From NCBI GenBank assembly GCA_036365455.1, contig JAWQUS010000016.1, positions 15,585,001 through 15,649,000 of the forward strand: DNA of 64,000 bases, written 5' to 3'. The stretch comes from Macrosoma leucophasiata (taxonomy: Eukaryota > Arthropoda > Insecta > Lepidoptera > Hedylidae). The translations under genes were made by a program, and so were the position numbers. This document shows, piece by piece, positions 26,601 to 41,600 of the stretch; position 1 is the stretch's first letter; every line of letters starts with the position of its first letter. The notes under the pieces are model-generated. The model made no database searches and was not told where the DNA came from. It saw only the letters and a program-made list of their open reading frames with translations.

Positions 26601-29600
26601 AAGTTTGAGAACCACTGCTCTAGTTATATAAACAATACGGAATCAATATTCGTGAAAGCGCAAAGCCACAGCTGTCTTCACTTGAATAAGCCAAGAAATT
26701 GTGATTGTCCTTGCATCGAGCAAGTAACTCATTTTAAATATTTAGGGTTAACAATTGACCATAGGTTTAATTGGAGTAGACATATAGATACTATCTGTGA
26801 CAAACTAAGGGCTTTATTATCAAAATTTAAAATTATAAAACATAAAATACCTTATTAAATGTTGTTGAACCTTATTATGCACTAGCGGATTCTACAATTT
26901 CATACGGCTTAACGAGCTACGGCCGAACATTCAAAACGTATATTGATAAAATTTACCATCTCCAGATCAGATTATTAAAAATAATAGTACCTAAAAAAAT
27001 AAAATATAAGTGTATAGATAATGTTGAAAAACTAATTAAATTTACCAAAGTATTACCAATTCAAGACAAAACAAAATTATCTATACTTATCGAACAATAT
27101 CATAATAAAAAACTTCAAAAACCAATAACACATAAAATAGTCACGCGAAAAATAATCCAACAACAATTTAATATCCCATTTAAAATCAATAATTATGGTA
27201 GGCGAGCATTAGATTTCATCGTACCTAATATACTTAATGAAATCCCTAAAAACATAAGAAATGACTTAAAAGATAAAAACTATAAACGCAAACTAAACTA
27301 TTATTTCTTAAATATTCTATTGAGTAATTAAATTCACACAATTAGCGTAAACGGAATCACCCTATCGGAGCAAACCTCGCCCGGCTGCAACTATAACCGG
27401 TTTTGCAATGTTTAATGTAATGATCCATTCTCGAACATATACCTACAAGTTACCTTTTTATTATATGAGTGTCTAGTACTACCACAAACCTCGTAAGTTA
27501 GGTTTATTAGTACTATTTAGTTAAGCCCGCATTGTATTTTTATTTGAAAAAAAAAAATATATATATAACTTTTTTATTTCTGAACCGATTCACATGGAAC
27601 AAAAACGAAATCTTAAGTGAAACTTACCACAATATATTGGTGAAAACCGCAAATCGAATAAGCCGTTTCTGATATTAGCGTGCACAAACACACAGACAAA
27701 CAGACATTTTTCAGGGATATTAAAAGTACCCAGTGTTGTGCGCCAAAGGTTAAAGTATAATCATACCAAGTTTTATTGTAATCGGACCGGTAGTTTTTAT
27801 GTGATGCTTATATATCTATTAATACGGGTCTTATATAGAGTATTACCAGTGGTAAAGCTGGAGTTAAGCTAGTATGAAAGTTAGCATACAGATATTATTA
27901 TCTTGAGTATATCTAACGAATCACTTCGCATCCTTTTTTATGCTATCACCAATTTGAACCACAAACTTGCTCACCATTATAAAGACGTAAGAAGAACTTC
28001 AATTTTCTTTTTTGACCCAATCACTAATAGAACTTATAGAGTTACTATCGAACTCAGTGGAAGATCCAGAATTTTCGTTTGGAAATATATTACTTAAGAG
28101 CAAAATGTTGTAATAGGCGGTACGAAACTAACAAGATAACGTCCTTAACGAAAGCATTAGTGTTGGACGGTTGGCTCCCAGTGCAGCGTAGACGATGGCC
28201 AGACTACACAGTCTGTCAAATTCCTCCAAGCTCTTAGATGGGCAAATGAATAGGAAAACTTACAGATACGTTAAGGCGCCGATGAGCATAGCACCGCGCG
28301 GCCCCGTGATGGTTATGACGGAGGGTGCCATCCAGTTGCAGATCGCCAAAGCCGCGTAGATGATGGCCAGGGAGGTGTAGCCGTCGCCGGTGAAAGACGG
28401 ATCATCTTGCGATATGCTGTCCAATATGGTTTTCTGCAGGCAAAAGAAGACTTAATTAGAAAGTTTTGTATTTGTAAATATTTCATAAGGAAATACTATT
28501 TACGAAATTGTTGACGCTCAGTTTACATTGTTAAGTAGTGAGTTTAGCGATTATGGCAAAAAAAATGCGAGAAAGACCAAAAGACTAAAACGACAGAATA
28601 TAGATTTATTTTTGACAACCTGGTTAGTACAGCGGTGTGATGGTCGTTTGATTCGAGGGTCGCAGATTTTATCCTCGCACCGGGACAAAAATTTGTATGG
28701 ACTACAGATAATATTTGTTCCGGGTCTGGGTGTAGGTATGTGTTGTGGGTGCACAAGGCACCCACGATAGAGGTTTGCACCTAATTTGGGGCTGTGAATG
28801 TACGCGTTGTTTTTCCTTTAAAGATGCTCTACCTGAAGCGAGATAAATCCATGCTTCTTATTGCGTTTTCTACGTGAAATCGATCGAGCACTAATGTAGG
28901 TAGTAAACTTTTTACTGCGATCAATATCTACAGAAAGCTCGATTGATCATGAATTTTTTTTGCAATATATTAAACTGAGGCTGCACTGCGGCTTAACCAT
29001 CGCCGCGGTTTTTAGGAAATCAAGGTAACCCATGTAAGCGGCTGCACTTTTACTTGCTATATGGATTTTTGCAGCGGATCATTCAAAAGTTTCCAAAGGT
29101 TTTAAGGTCTTATCGTTAAACCGACTTATTACTCTACCAGTGTTGAAATTGGAAGCTATTTACCGAGTTTTTATCGAGGAAACACTATATAGACGATTTT
29201 CGTGACCCAAAATACACAGTGAGCGAGCTAGTACAGGATCCGTCAAACAAGCTGTCCGTATAAATAATGATATTTGTAATCAACTTTCGAATTCATATCA
29301 TTCGGTTTTTCATTATATCGCCCAGATAAATCGTCGACATAATGTACCTACGTATTTTCCGTATATGGACAATTTTATAGCTTTCTTTACTGACACTTCA
29401 ACTCAATATGTACTCATAAGTAATAAACGATCGTTCTATTATAGCTAAATGATCTATAAGGCACTATAGGCCGACGTGAAATGTGAAGAACAGAACAGCT
29501 TTCGATTTCGAAGTCTACACGTAGACCTAAGTGAAATATAGCATATTATGACATACCTACATGAATACTTATATGTATCTTCACGCCAGGTCCCTAACGG

Positions 29601-32600
29601 GGTAGGCAGAGAGTGTAGAGCGCCAGATATCCCGGTCCTGACATACCTCTCGTGCCTCATCTACATACCTACCTCGTCATTAATAACCAACTGGAATACA
29701 GCTTCGACCAAAGTAATTTACAAACACATGTTTATGTAATGGGTAATGCGGTGATACCTACATTATCATGCTCCTATAGTGGAACTAACTCATTTCGTCA
29801 CTGTCTACAAACGTTTGCGAATTGGGAGACAAACAAAAAAAATCGTTCTTTATACAGCAATCTCACTAAATATTTAACAATATTTATTATAATGGTTATT
29901 AGAGAGGGTGGCACCCGGTACGGGTCGCCCCCGCCGCCCTATCGTTCGTTAAATCGTTCTTTATACAGCAATCTCACTAAATATTTGACAATTGTATCTA
30001 AACTGTAATTTTATGAGTAATGGCTTAATGGTACATTGTGGCTAATTTGAGTAATTTGTACTGCTTCGAATACTTACGTACCGATCAACCCTAGTACCCA
30101 CCGAATTGTTCAAGTTATGCAAAGATAAATAGAAGATTCAAGGCAAAAAATAATCCAGTAGAAGGAAACCTTAGCATAGAAAGAGTATAAGAACTAAGTA
30201 AATTCATACTCGTTTCCAATTCCGTGCTGCAGGGCTGCAGTTCAAATCAAGGGAGTGCTATGTTTGCAAACATGCTAGACCTATGGATAATTATGGTCCC
30301 TGTTGTAATCAGGAATATTTTTTTTTATTGGGAAAATTAAATAAAGCAACCTGTTCTACAGAATTTTGTGGAGACAAAATATACTTAAAGTATGAACTTC
30401 TTTAAACTAGAAGGGTAAACTCAATAATAATAAGTTCTTGTAGCAACAAAACTAACTATCTTCACGATAAAACAACTAACAAATGAGAAATGGCTGATAC
30501 CTACATTGTAAGTCTGTATTAACAGATACGTAACAATTACTAACAATCCAATATAAACTACATCAAGTGTTTTATTATGAAACAATATGGAAAGAGGTTC
30601 TCAATTCTCGACACATTTACGACGTGGTTTTATAACCCTGTTGTCACCAAAACATTTTCATACTTCACAAATGCAGTCAAATGTTGCAATATGCACCGGA
30701 CCATAATCTATTGAAAAACCCAGAAAAGACAACCATATCGATATGTTACAAGGCAATAAAATCTATTAAGGCGATAGTGATTTCGTAACTTCTACGTGTT
30801 TCGTAACATGTATGTGTATCAGTCCATTAATCAAAGGTGTTATGGATTTTCATTATATAAAGGATATAATAAAATTGTGAAATTATTTGTTTCTTAGTAC
30901 AACAAAGGCGTTTTATAATGTAGACGTTAATTTATGGTCGTCGAAGTCTCTTGGAGTCTTATGTTATTATCTGTTGCTGGCGCTTTTTAATACACCAGGA
31001 GTTATTTTCATACTTTCAAGGCAACATTTTGAGTTAATTACCTACTAATCACTACTCACAAAGCTGATGTAACAAGGAACAATTCGCCGACAGAAATAAT
31101 TAACTGGTTCACCCAGTGGACTAGCAAACATGGATGGAAAGTATGGCAACCGAGGCGGATGAGCCAAAAAAAAGGAAATACGCCCCATTCTTTTGTAGCT
31201 TATTTCTATTTCTCCGTTCTCCACCGATGTGCCCCGTATTTGAGCAAATTCTGTCTCTGGCGACCCCACGACGTGATACCCTAATATTATAAATGCCAAA
31301 TTGACATTTGTGTTGCGTTTTCACGTCATAGCCCCTCAAATTTTGGTTATTAGAGAGTGTGGCACCCGGCACGGGACGCCCCCGCCGCCCTTCAAAAGCT
31401 ACGCCACTGGGTTTACCCATATCTATTTACTACATTCAATTTATAAAATTTTCACTTTTTTATATTCTCCATACATAGAGCAACATAGTTCAATGACACG
31501 TAATAAAAATGTGACATGTCTTAATTACCAATGTAATCTTAAAACATGAGTCTAGTGAAAAACATCCAAACAAATTCAAGCGAATTTTTCGCGATAGTAG
31601 CTAAATAAATAACAAGCAAAAAACCGGTCAAGTGCGTGTCGGACCACGCGGTTCCGTAGTTTTTAGGTTTAAATAATGTAATGAAATAGGTAAATAAATA
31701 AATATTTATATGAAGTTCTTCAAAATTTTCGAGAAAAATACATTTGGTCGACTATTACTCGCAAACTTGTAAAGACAACTTAAGTGTGATAGTTTTCCTT
31801 TTAATTTCGTCATATGTAGCTACTGCTGCCGTAACGTTAGAATTTCTAACAACAACAGTTTAGTTGGTAGAGGGGGGGAGTCACTTGACTCCTAACGAAA
31901 ATTGTCACTTTAAAGCTTAATAAGTTGTTAATAAGTCACGAACAGTTTAATAAATAGAAAAATGATATTAGCACATCCCTAACATTTTTGAAAGACCTAT
32001 CCAACGATATCCCAGTCTATATAGAAAACGAAAAATAAAAAAATATTCGCGCGTTACATGTAGGGGAGGTATCCAAAATATGTTTAATGTTTTATTCTAT
32101 TATATAGTGTATTGTATACTTCTAGTACTAATACTAAAAACTATTGGTACCTACTAGAGACCAAAAACCGCGGACGGACCGGACGGTCGGACGGATTTTA
32201 TCTTAGAAACCAAAAGAATTCTTATCAAACATTCTGCTCTGAACAAAAAAAAATACGCTTTTTAATCTCTGTTACTTTAATAATAAGTTAATTGTTTATT
32301 ATTAAATCGACCGCGATGTAGGTAGGTACGTAACTGCCTGTCCAATGGTTAAAAATCTAACGATAGGTACCATACAAACTAAAGATTCCAACAAAATCAT
32401 ATCGATAACCTATTCTTTTTTGAAGTCTTGTAAAAACAATCGTCGATAGTTCAAGGCTCGTCTTCAAATGATTTCAACAGTTCTATGACATTTGGGATAT
32501 TCTTTTTTAATAAATTAAATAAATGGGATATCAAAATTTACTAATGTACTATTTTAATACAGAACATTCATCATAATTCGACGAGAAGGACTATAAAAAT

Positions 32601-35600
32601 ACATTCTCTGAACATTTCCAATTTGTATAAGTTCAACATTGCCAGAGAAATATTATCTACATACAATACATTACTCAAAGACATTTTGGAAATTAAAGCA
32701 CATTTTTAACTTATATACATCTACATCGACGAGATGGTAACACGATTTTATAAGGAAAATTCGAGTTCTTCGCATTTGTGTCGTTTGGGGAAAGTTCATG
32801 CTTCAGGTTTCAAAATGTCCAACCGGTAAGTACATAATGCCAGCCAATAACATCTGTTTAATCACATCTCTTAACAATTCAGTAATGTTTATACAACAAA
32901 CAAATTAATGTAAAGCAAGTGTTTTCGCAAATTCGCCTGCTTAAAACCAATAAGTACCTATGATGAACACCGTTTAACCCCGTTTGTCGACTTAAGCCAA
33001 TATTTGAGATTAATACCCGCTTTCTTTCTAAATTGATTTTACTATTACGACAAAATACAAGACAGCGAATGTGGATGGTTGCAGAGGCCCAGGAATACCA
33101 AGACTGACCTACCATGACCAAATAGGTCGAGTACTGTCTGATGGTGGGGTCAAAAGTCTTATTAATCGGCGTGCATGTATGAAGAGAATGATGAAGGCAG
33201 ATGAGGCACGGGAGGTGTGTCAGGACCGGAATATCTGGCGCTCCACACTTTCTGCCTACCACGTTAGGGACTTGGCGTGAAGATACATACATACATACAT
33301 ACAAGACATAGGTACCTACATCTACTACCTACACCTACATCTTACTACTATCTATCTGACTACGTTCGGTCATACGATTGCGTTAATTCATATTAGGTGT
33401 TTTAAAGAACAACACATTAGAAATGTAGAAGAAAGTTTAAATCCCATTAATTGTGGTGCTTTTGCTATGAAATGATTTAAATAGGTAGGTCCTGTGCGTC
33501 GTCGAAAATTATTATCTACGGGACATAGGTGTTTAGGATCGAAATCGGAATAGTCCTCCTCCGATGTTTCACAACTTAAATATTATTGTACCTATGTTAT
33601 TTTATGTTTTGTTTTTATTAATCTACAACTTAACGAGTTGATTAAGGCAAGCAATCGAAGAGATCCATTTTCTACAGCATTTAAGACAAGCATTTGATCT
33701 TGACGTGACATTTAGCTTCCGACACCGCCTCCAAAACGTTCTGTATTGATTCTTTAAACCTACCTAGCCGGTTTTCAAAGATTACGGATTCTTATTACCA
33801 TTAAATTGTTTAAAATTTAGATGATATCATCTCTACGTCGAGAGCGAAGATGGACGATAACATCTTTACAATCTAATTCAATGAAACTGATTAGTAGTTA
33901 TCTGCTCCAAAATGGTCAATGTCGCTCTAAAATCGATCTCAATCTACAGTAGACTCAAAAACGTCTCCGTTATGAATGGGCAGATAACCCTATCTTTACA
34001 CGACATGTTATTGAAAAAAAAAACCCTTGTATATGGAATATCACAACAATAAATCGGTTTGACCTAAATTGAGCACAAACAGATCCTTGAGTTTATCGAC
34101 TATAGACAAACAGCGATATTAATGAGTGTTTTAGTGCAGCGGCCGGGTTAAAGCATTGTTATGACATGGAATGTAACCGAGAGAATTATTGCATAATTTT
34201 TACTCGATAAAGGAAAAAGAAGAGTTTAATCCAAGCCATCCACCGTACCGGCATAGGTACGTTAACCAAGCCGAATTTTCCGAATGAAGTAGGTATCAAA
34301 TTTTCTGACATAGGCTATAAAACCTGTCATTTAATTTGCCTGTCAGTTTACGTCACATACTCATTAAGAAATTTCCCTTTCGTGTTTAGTCTGTTAAGTA
34401 TTAAAATCATAAAAACACTTTAGAATACAAGATTCGTTCTAAGATAAGATTGCAGCGTGAATAAATGTGTCAAGAAATAATTGTCCGTGATGAATCCAAT
34501 TAAATTTAATTAACTATATGATATACAGATATTAGGTACCTACTTCACTTCGACATAATAATATAGTCTCTGGTATGATAAAGTTGGTCAAGTGTAACTT
34601 TAAACAAAACACTTTATTCACTAGCTAGATACCTACTGATATCCTACAAACCATACAAATCTGACAACGTACTTTTTGATTTATTAATACATGTCAAGAT
34701 TTAAGAAAAATAAATTATAAGCGTAAAATATTATATAATGTGACCTGATAAATAACATTACACAATAAGCTGAGTAAAATATAAATAAAACATCACAATG
34801 CCTCATAATAGCGAGTAACCGCAAATAAAATGGATTATAAAAGATGCTTTCACTTTTTATTTATACTTGAAGAACTTGACTAGGCAATGTTATTGATATT
34901 AATTATGTTTTAAAAAGAGTTTATTGCAATATATGTATTGCCCAGACCTAAATAATATCCTGGGCGTGGGTGTCTGTACCTTTACCTATAGTTTTCTGTT
35001 ATCAACATCGAAAATGAATATTCCTCTATATTTCACATAAAACAAATTATAATTATGTCTATAAGTATGAATACAAAACATAGATGCAACGGTTCTACAG
35101 CCTAACTTTTTTCTTAGTTCACGTTATAGGTATTTTTTTGTCCTTTTATGCCAACCGCCCGTGAGAGCAATAGCGATATTAGCAATAATCAGACGCAACA
35201 TTAAAAAAAAATCAAAAGCTTCGTTCATTGAAAAAAAAAGCAATCAAGTTACGATCGAGTCGCTCCTATCTTACATTAATTTTCACTCCCATCGTTGCAC
35301 AACAGTAAAATTAGAAGAAATTAAGAAATAACGATATGGTAATGAATTTATAAATTCAACGAGATTCAAAGTAGGTACCTACCTACCCACAGAACAAAAA
35401 AAACTACCTACCCATCGCAAAAGGTTCAGACAATAGACAAACCAACCATGGTATGTGATACCTACATGCAAGTATGTAACAAGGCCAACTGTCTAATCAA
35501 AAGGATGATTAGACACAAGTAGGCATATCTTCATTATAGTAATACTACACAAAGCCTACTAGAGTGGTTAATTATTATAAGCACCTACCTATTTAATGAA

Positions 35601-38600
35601 TCATATTTTAATAATGTTGTAAAATTTATTAAAAATAGACTGTATACATTTTATGTTCCAACAATATTGCCGCGAACGATAAGCGTCCACTCTAGATTAC
35701 GTAAGGCATGTGCTATTCCACCTGAAACGTAACTGTTAGGTAGGCATACTTATTGTACATATACCTACGATTACGTGCAAAAATTTGCCACAATGCGCTA
35801 GTTAAGGGGTTTAAATTTTAATTGGATGTATAAAGACGGCTCATCTCGAGAAGGGTGTTGTCAAATGTTGTCCTGTCCACCGTGTAATCGGCGAATGCAG
35901 AGAGCCCTCAGCATGCATGAAGAATCATGGCAAGTTCCATCACCCATTAACTTGTTTAGAATAAAATTAAAAAAAGTACAAGGTTAAACAGCGTTGAAAT
36001 ATTATGTAGAGAATTTTACATTTTTGAAATGAAAGGGAGACGCGAGGAGGAAAATGTGGCAGTAGTTCGCTTACATCAAGACAACAAACTCGCTTTCTTT
36101 CTCGTCTCGTCTGAGTCACAGTACAAATATGAACAGTATGGAAGCTACGTACAAAACGTTCAAAACGGCACACTCATGTTTGTGTGAGTGTGACGTTTCA
36201 ACGTTTTGTACGTAGTTTCCACACTGTTCATATTTGTACTGTGTATGAGTGGTCTTCGCGAGCTAAGGGATTGACGCAAAGTTTACGCAGACAACTTCAA
36301 TCAGAGGCGTTTTTTTAAGTTTTCTCGCGTACTGTACTTACCTACTTAAACACTTTAACATCAAAATTAAAATTTAAGAAGAATAATCAAGACGAATATT
36401 TATCAAGGTAAACCTATACCATATAAAAAGATTCATCAGTATTTAAGACCCATTAAAAGTAATATTCCATTACAAAATTCTGGCATTTATAAATTAGATT
36501 GTGATTGTGGACTCTCATATATTGGTCAAACGAAGAGAGCTGTATCCACCCGCGTTAAAGAGCACATTGCTGATGTCAAAAACCGAAGAACAGGGAGGTC
36601 TGCAGTCTGTGAACACATAGCGGATAAGCCGAACCATTGGGTTTGATAAAATCCAAATACTCGCTAGAGAACACAAACCCATTCCACGAATGGTACGCGA
36701 GGCTATTGAAATTAAAAAACACCCAAATTTCAATAGAGAAGATGGATGGCGATTATCAACATCATGGGATCCCATACTTAGCAAGATTAAATCCCAGCCG
36801 CAGCAGTCTGCAAGACCTCAAGATACCATAAGTAATTATTGTGTTAATCCTGAACGCTACGCAAGGCGTTTACGAAATCGATAGAGGTAGCTACATATAA
36901 TTTTTTCAAACTTCTATCAGACAAATGTCACCTCAGTCTGCCCGGGACCACGGAAGCTGAAAAGCGACCGAAACGTCGGGTTGATTTTAAAAATCATTTT
37001 AGTTTAATATACGCGAGATAAATCCGTAAAAATAGTTTTATTTCAAAAACCTATACCAGTAAGTAAGACGAAGACAATATACCTACACAAACATTGAATT
37101 AATTAAAACCATCGTAACATCGATGCGACGACGGCAGATCAAGACTGATCTACCTTGACCAAATAAGTCAAAAGAAGGGTCAAGTCAGAAGTAACTTATA
37201 ATCTTTGCTATTAATCATTACAATCTATCTACGTAGGTACGCGTAGGTACCTACTACGAGTGCAGTCAGTCAACCGATGGTGATCAAACCATTCCAATTA
37301 AATAGGGGGCAGTTAATTTTATAAAATAACGCGGGATACGTTTCCGCTTTATTTTACGCTTACTCATTCAGGGATATACAAACATGAAGTACGTATTAAT
37401 TAGTAACTAATTTAATTTATCTGGTTAACGAATAAGTAACCTTTTATACTTGACTTAGACCTTGGTCCAGAAACGGTATTTGATCCAACGTAAATTCTCC
37501 CAAGATAAACGAGTGCGACATTTATCTTGGGACCTTGATTTCTATCGGAAAGGCGAGAGAATCGAAACAATGAACTGTCTGGAACTACATCCGCATCCAA
37601 CGCGACAACACTCGTCATCGTACAAAAGTGCAGAAAAAATCAGTCAAATGCATAACAGACGTATAAGTACGCGCCGAATACAGTTCCGTAGATAAAATTA
37701 ACGTTCTTTCGGAATGAGGCTTTTTGAAAATTTGTGGTATTTTTGGAATGCTTACTTCAATAGAAAATATTCGGTCCTAATAAAGATGTAAGAAAGAGGC
37801 TTTATGGGATTTTGAAATGTAACGAAGGTGGCAAACAAGCACGCAGTTCACATGGATGTTAAATGATGACTGCAGCCTTTAGACACCCACAGTAAAACTA
37901 AAGGTCATGCAAGTGCGTTGCCACCCCTGAGACCCAAATTGTTATGTCTCAGAAGTAAAGTTAATACTATTACTATCTAACTAACCGGATCGCGATAGTG
38001 TTGGATACTATAATTTGGCAGCAGGTAGATAAGGTAATGCGTCGGTACCTACTCCCTCGAGTAAAACGGTTGTAAATAATAATAATAATAATGGCAACCC
38101 ATTATACGTCCCACTGCTGGGCACGAGTGCACGAGTGCACCACGCTGCTCCAATGCGGATTGGTGGAGGTGGGTGTGGGTTAGTGGCCAACCCGCTGTCG
38201 GATATTTTCAAACCGCCCATAAGGCCTGACAAGGTTTAACGACTGCTATCAATCGATAGCAACCGGGACCAACGGCTTAACGTGCCCTCCGAAGCACGGA
38301 AACGCGCATTTAATTTGCCACTGGCGGTCACCCATCACACTACCCGACCGCGCCCGTAGTGCTTAACCGAGTAGATCGCTTACGATCTACACCAGCCGCT
38401 GGGCCATGCGCGCTTCTAAAACGGTTGTAAAATTCAGACAAAATTACAAGCGACCAACCAATTGTTTTTACCATTTGACAACGGAACACTAAAATTACAC
38501 AAACGGATATACCTAAATGTATAGTGAGTGCAAACCACGGCCAATGATCTCAAAATCTCAATCTGCGTTTGTGTTATGTAAACGAGGTGCTTGTGGGCGT

Positions 38601-41600
38601 GTCCATAAGCCCGATAATAATACTACAACGGTAACATATACCCACATCCTACAAGTCCATCAATACGACAATAAATTGTAAACAAAGCTTGATAAATTAT
38701 TTAAATTCACCAGTATCGCTACGGTGGAAATTTCGCCGCAATTATTATTTTAAGTTAATACTACTTAATACCTATTAGGACTTTGAACTTTCGTAAAATG
38801 GTACCAAATTGGAAAGAGTAAAATACCTAGATATAGGCAATGTTATCTAATATTAGGTACTAGCTGTCCCGGCAACTTCGTATTGCCTCACAATGAAATA
38901 ATGTGTCAGATAATTGATAGATAAGGACTATTTGTATGGAAAAATTAAATTGTGGTTTTTACTATTTCCCTTCAATTTTCATATTTTCTTACCTTTTAAA
39001 CCTTCCCTGGACTTCCAAACATCATTCAAAACCAAAATTAGCAAAAACGGTCCCGCCGTTCTCGAGTTTTAGCGAGACAATATAGAGAAGACACCGGGAA
39101 CAAATGGTGGGGTCAAAAGTCTTAGGAATCGGCGTGCATGTATGAAGAGAATGATGAAGGTAGACGAGGCACGAGAGGTATGTCAGGAACGGGATATCTG
39201 GCGCTCTCACTCTCTGCCTACCCCTTTAGGGACCTGGCGTGAAGATACATACATATACCGGGAACAAACAGTCCGTTCCGATTTTAAATTGATTTGGCAA
39301 ATACCTATTTATGCAAGACGTTTCCACGTCATCTGCCATGTTGCTACTCGTAATAGAAAAGTGTGGTAAATTTACTTTCGAGAACTGGACAGACACCACC
39401 ACATTACCTAATCTAGGTAGGTACTTGTCGCTAAATGGTAGTTTATGTTCAACGCATTACAACTTAGGCCTCGAGGAATAATAAGGAATCTTAAATCTTA
39501 GAATTTTTATGTAGATTATAGGCTACAGTAACTACACATACCATTAATGCGAACCGTAGTAGGTAGTACGCAAATAAACATTCTTGGTTGTAAGACTTGC
39601 TAAATAGCTATGCTTATAAATTGGTGGTTTACTTTCCCATTTACTTTATTGAATTGAAGGTACTTTCTTATTCGTCATGTCAGGTTGTAGAAAATAGGTT
39701 TTTTAGTTTTTTTTATTAGGATGTTCGATCTAAATGATCGTCGTGGTTGTAACAAAAAAATCAGAGGTATGAGTGGGATCAAAAATATCTTGTTTTTCTG
39801 CTTATAATTTATTAAAGAACCGTACAAATTAATAAGTATAGGTACCTATCTATCTAATACGGATTAATTTTAATAAGAATCAAAGTTAAATAATTTATGT
39901 GTATATTTAACCTACTGGCCATGTTTTTAAGTGTTTTTTTTTATGTAATGAAAGTGGCAAACAAGCATGCAGTTCACATTGATGTTAAACGATGTCTGCA
40001 GCCTATAGACACCCACCCAAAGACCAAGGTCAAAATGCAGATGCGTTACCACTCCTGAGGCCTAAGGTGTTATACCTCTGTGCCGGTAATTACAGAGCCG
40101 TACATTACCACCTGACCGGAACTCGATAGTGCTGAACACTACCATTTAGCGGCAAGTATATTAGGTAATGCGGTGGTGCCTACGCCCGCGAGCTCCGTCA
40201 CTGGAGCTCTACCACCAGTAAAAATGTTTAACAATATGTAGTCGAAAATAAAATAATATCAACCAATCAAAAGTTTTCATAGAAAAATTATCATTTGTAA
40301 CAAAAATTACGCAACCGACATAAGCATCCTGGTTCAATATCATGGACATTCATATTTTCAGTTCATGCAGCGCAATAGACAAACTTTTATTTATAATACA
40401 TACATAATCTACTTTACTTTTATTTTACTGGTGGTAGAGCTCCAGTGACGGAGCTCGCGGGCGTAGGCACCACCGCATTACCTGATTTACTTGCCGCTAA
40501 ATGGTAGTGTTCAGCACTATCGTGTTCCGGTCAGGTGGTAATGTACGGCCCTGTAATTTCCGGCACAGAGGCATAACACCTTAGGCCTCAGGAGTGGTAA
40601 CGCATTTGCATTTTGACCTTGGTCTTTGTGTGGGTGTCTATAGGCTGCAGTCATCACTTAACATCAATGTGAACTGCATGCTTGTTTGCCACTTCAATTA
40701 CATAAAAAAAAAAAAAAAAAAAAAATCATAGATAACACGTGCAAATAATGTTATACATGGCATTTTATTATTAAATGTATCTGGTTTATACGATAAGTTA
40801 CATTAAAACAAGAAAATATTATTTAAATCAATAACAATTTAGGACGCCCAATCTCTACATAATTTCTTCGTATTTAGTATGCAAAGTTCGACTACAGGTT
40901 GCTTTGAACGCGGGGGCAGAGTGTGTACCTATATAGGACAGTGCAAATGCAAATTGCGAATCCAATGCTTTGTATAAAATATTTTTGGCGATTTTCTGTG
41001 ACTACAATAACATAACGTAACGAAGAAATAGGTAGGTACCTACATAACGTTTTTTTATATCTGATCTACTAGACATTGGAAGATGTCCATTCCTGTGGGC
41101 AAAAGCTGGTATTTAATGGTTCCCGCCCACAGATGAGTGCACTATTCCAGATAGTGAAATTACTTACGTAATTATAATTAAAGTAAGTAATGTCACTTAC
41201 TTAAGGCCTTATAAAGCTGTAGCAGTTGCCGCGATGTGAAATACCTACTGCCTCGCTCTGTTAAGCACCCGTAACTTTTGGCAAACCAACTTGATCTAGT
41301 ACTCGTTGTGACTCGTTCTCGATCGACTCGATCGACACTTCGTTCGATATGTAAACCTTCAGGATACAAATACCTACTCAGTATGTATCCTGCCTGAGCG
41401 TTTTTATCCTGGGAGTAGGTCCTACCTACTCTTACTCTTAGGTCCTAGTCTTACCAACAGTGAGTGCAGTTCCCTCACTGCCTGTGGAGCTACTGATAAT
41501 TGACTAAGCAGCAGACAAGTGTTAAAAAATAATAATTGAGATGTATCATCAAAAGAAATTGTAAACGTGCTGTTAATTGGAATGTTGCTTAGCATTGTAT

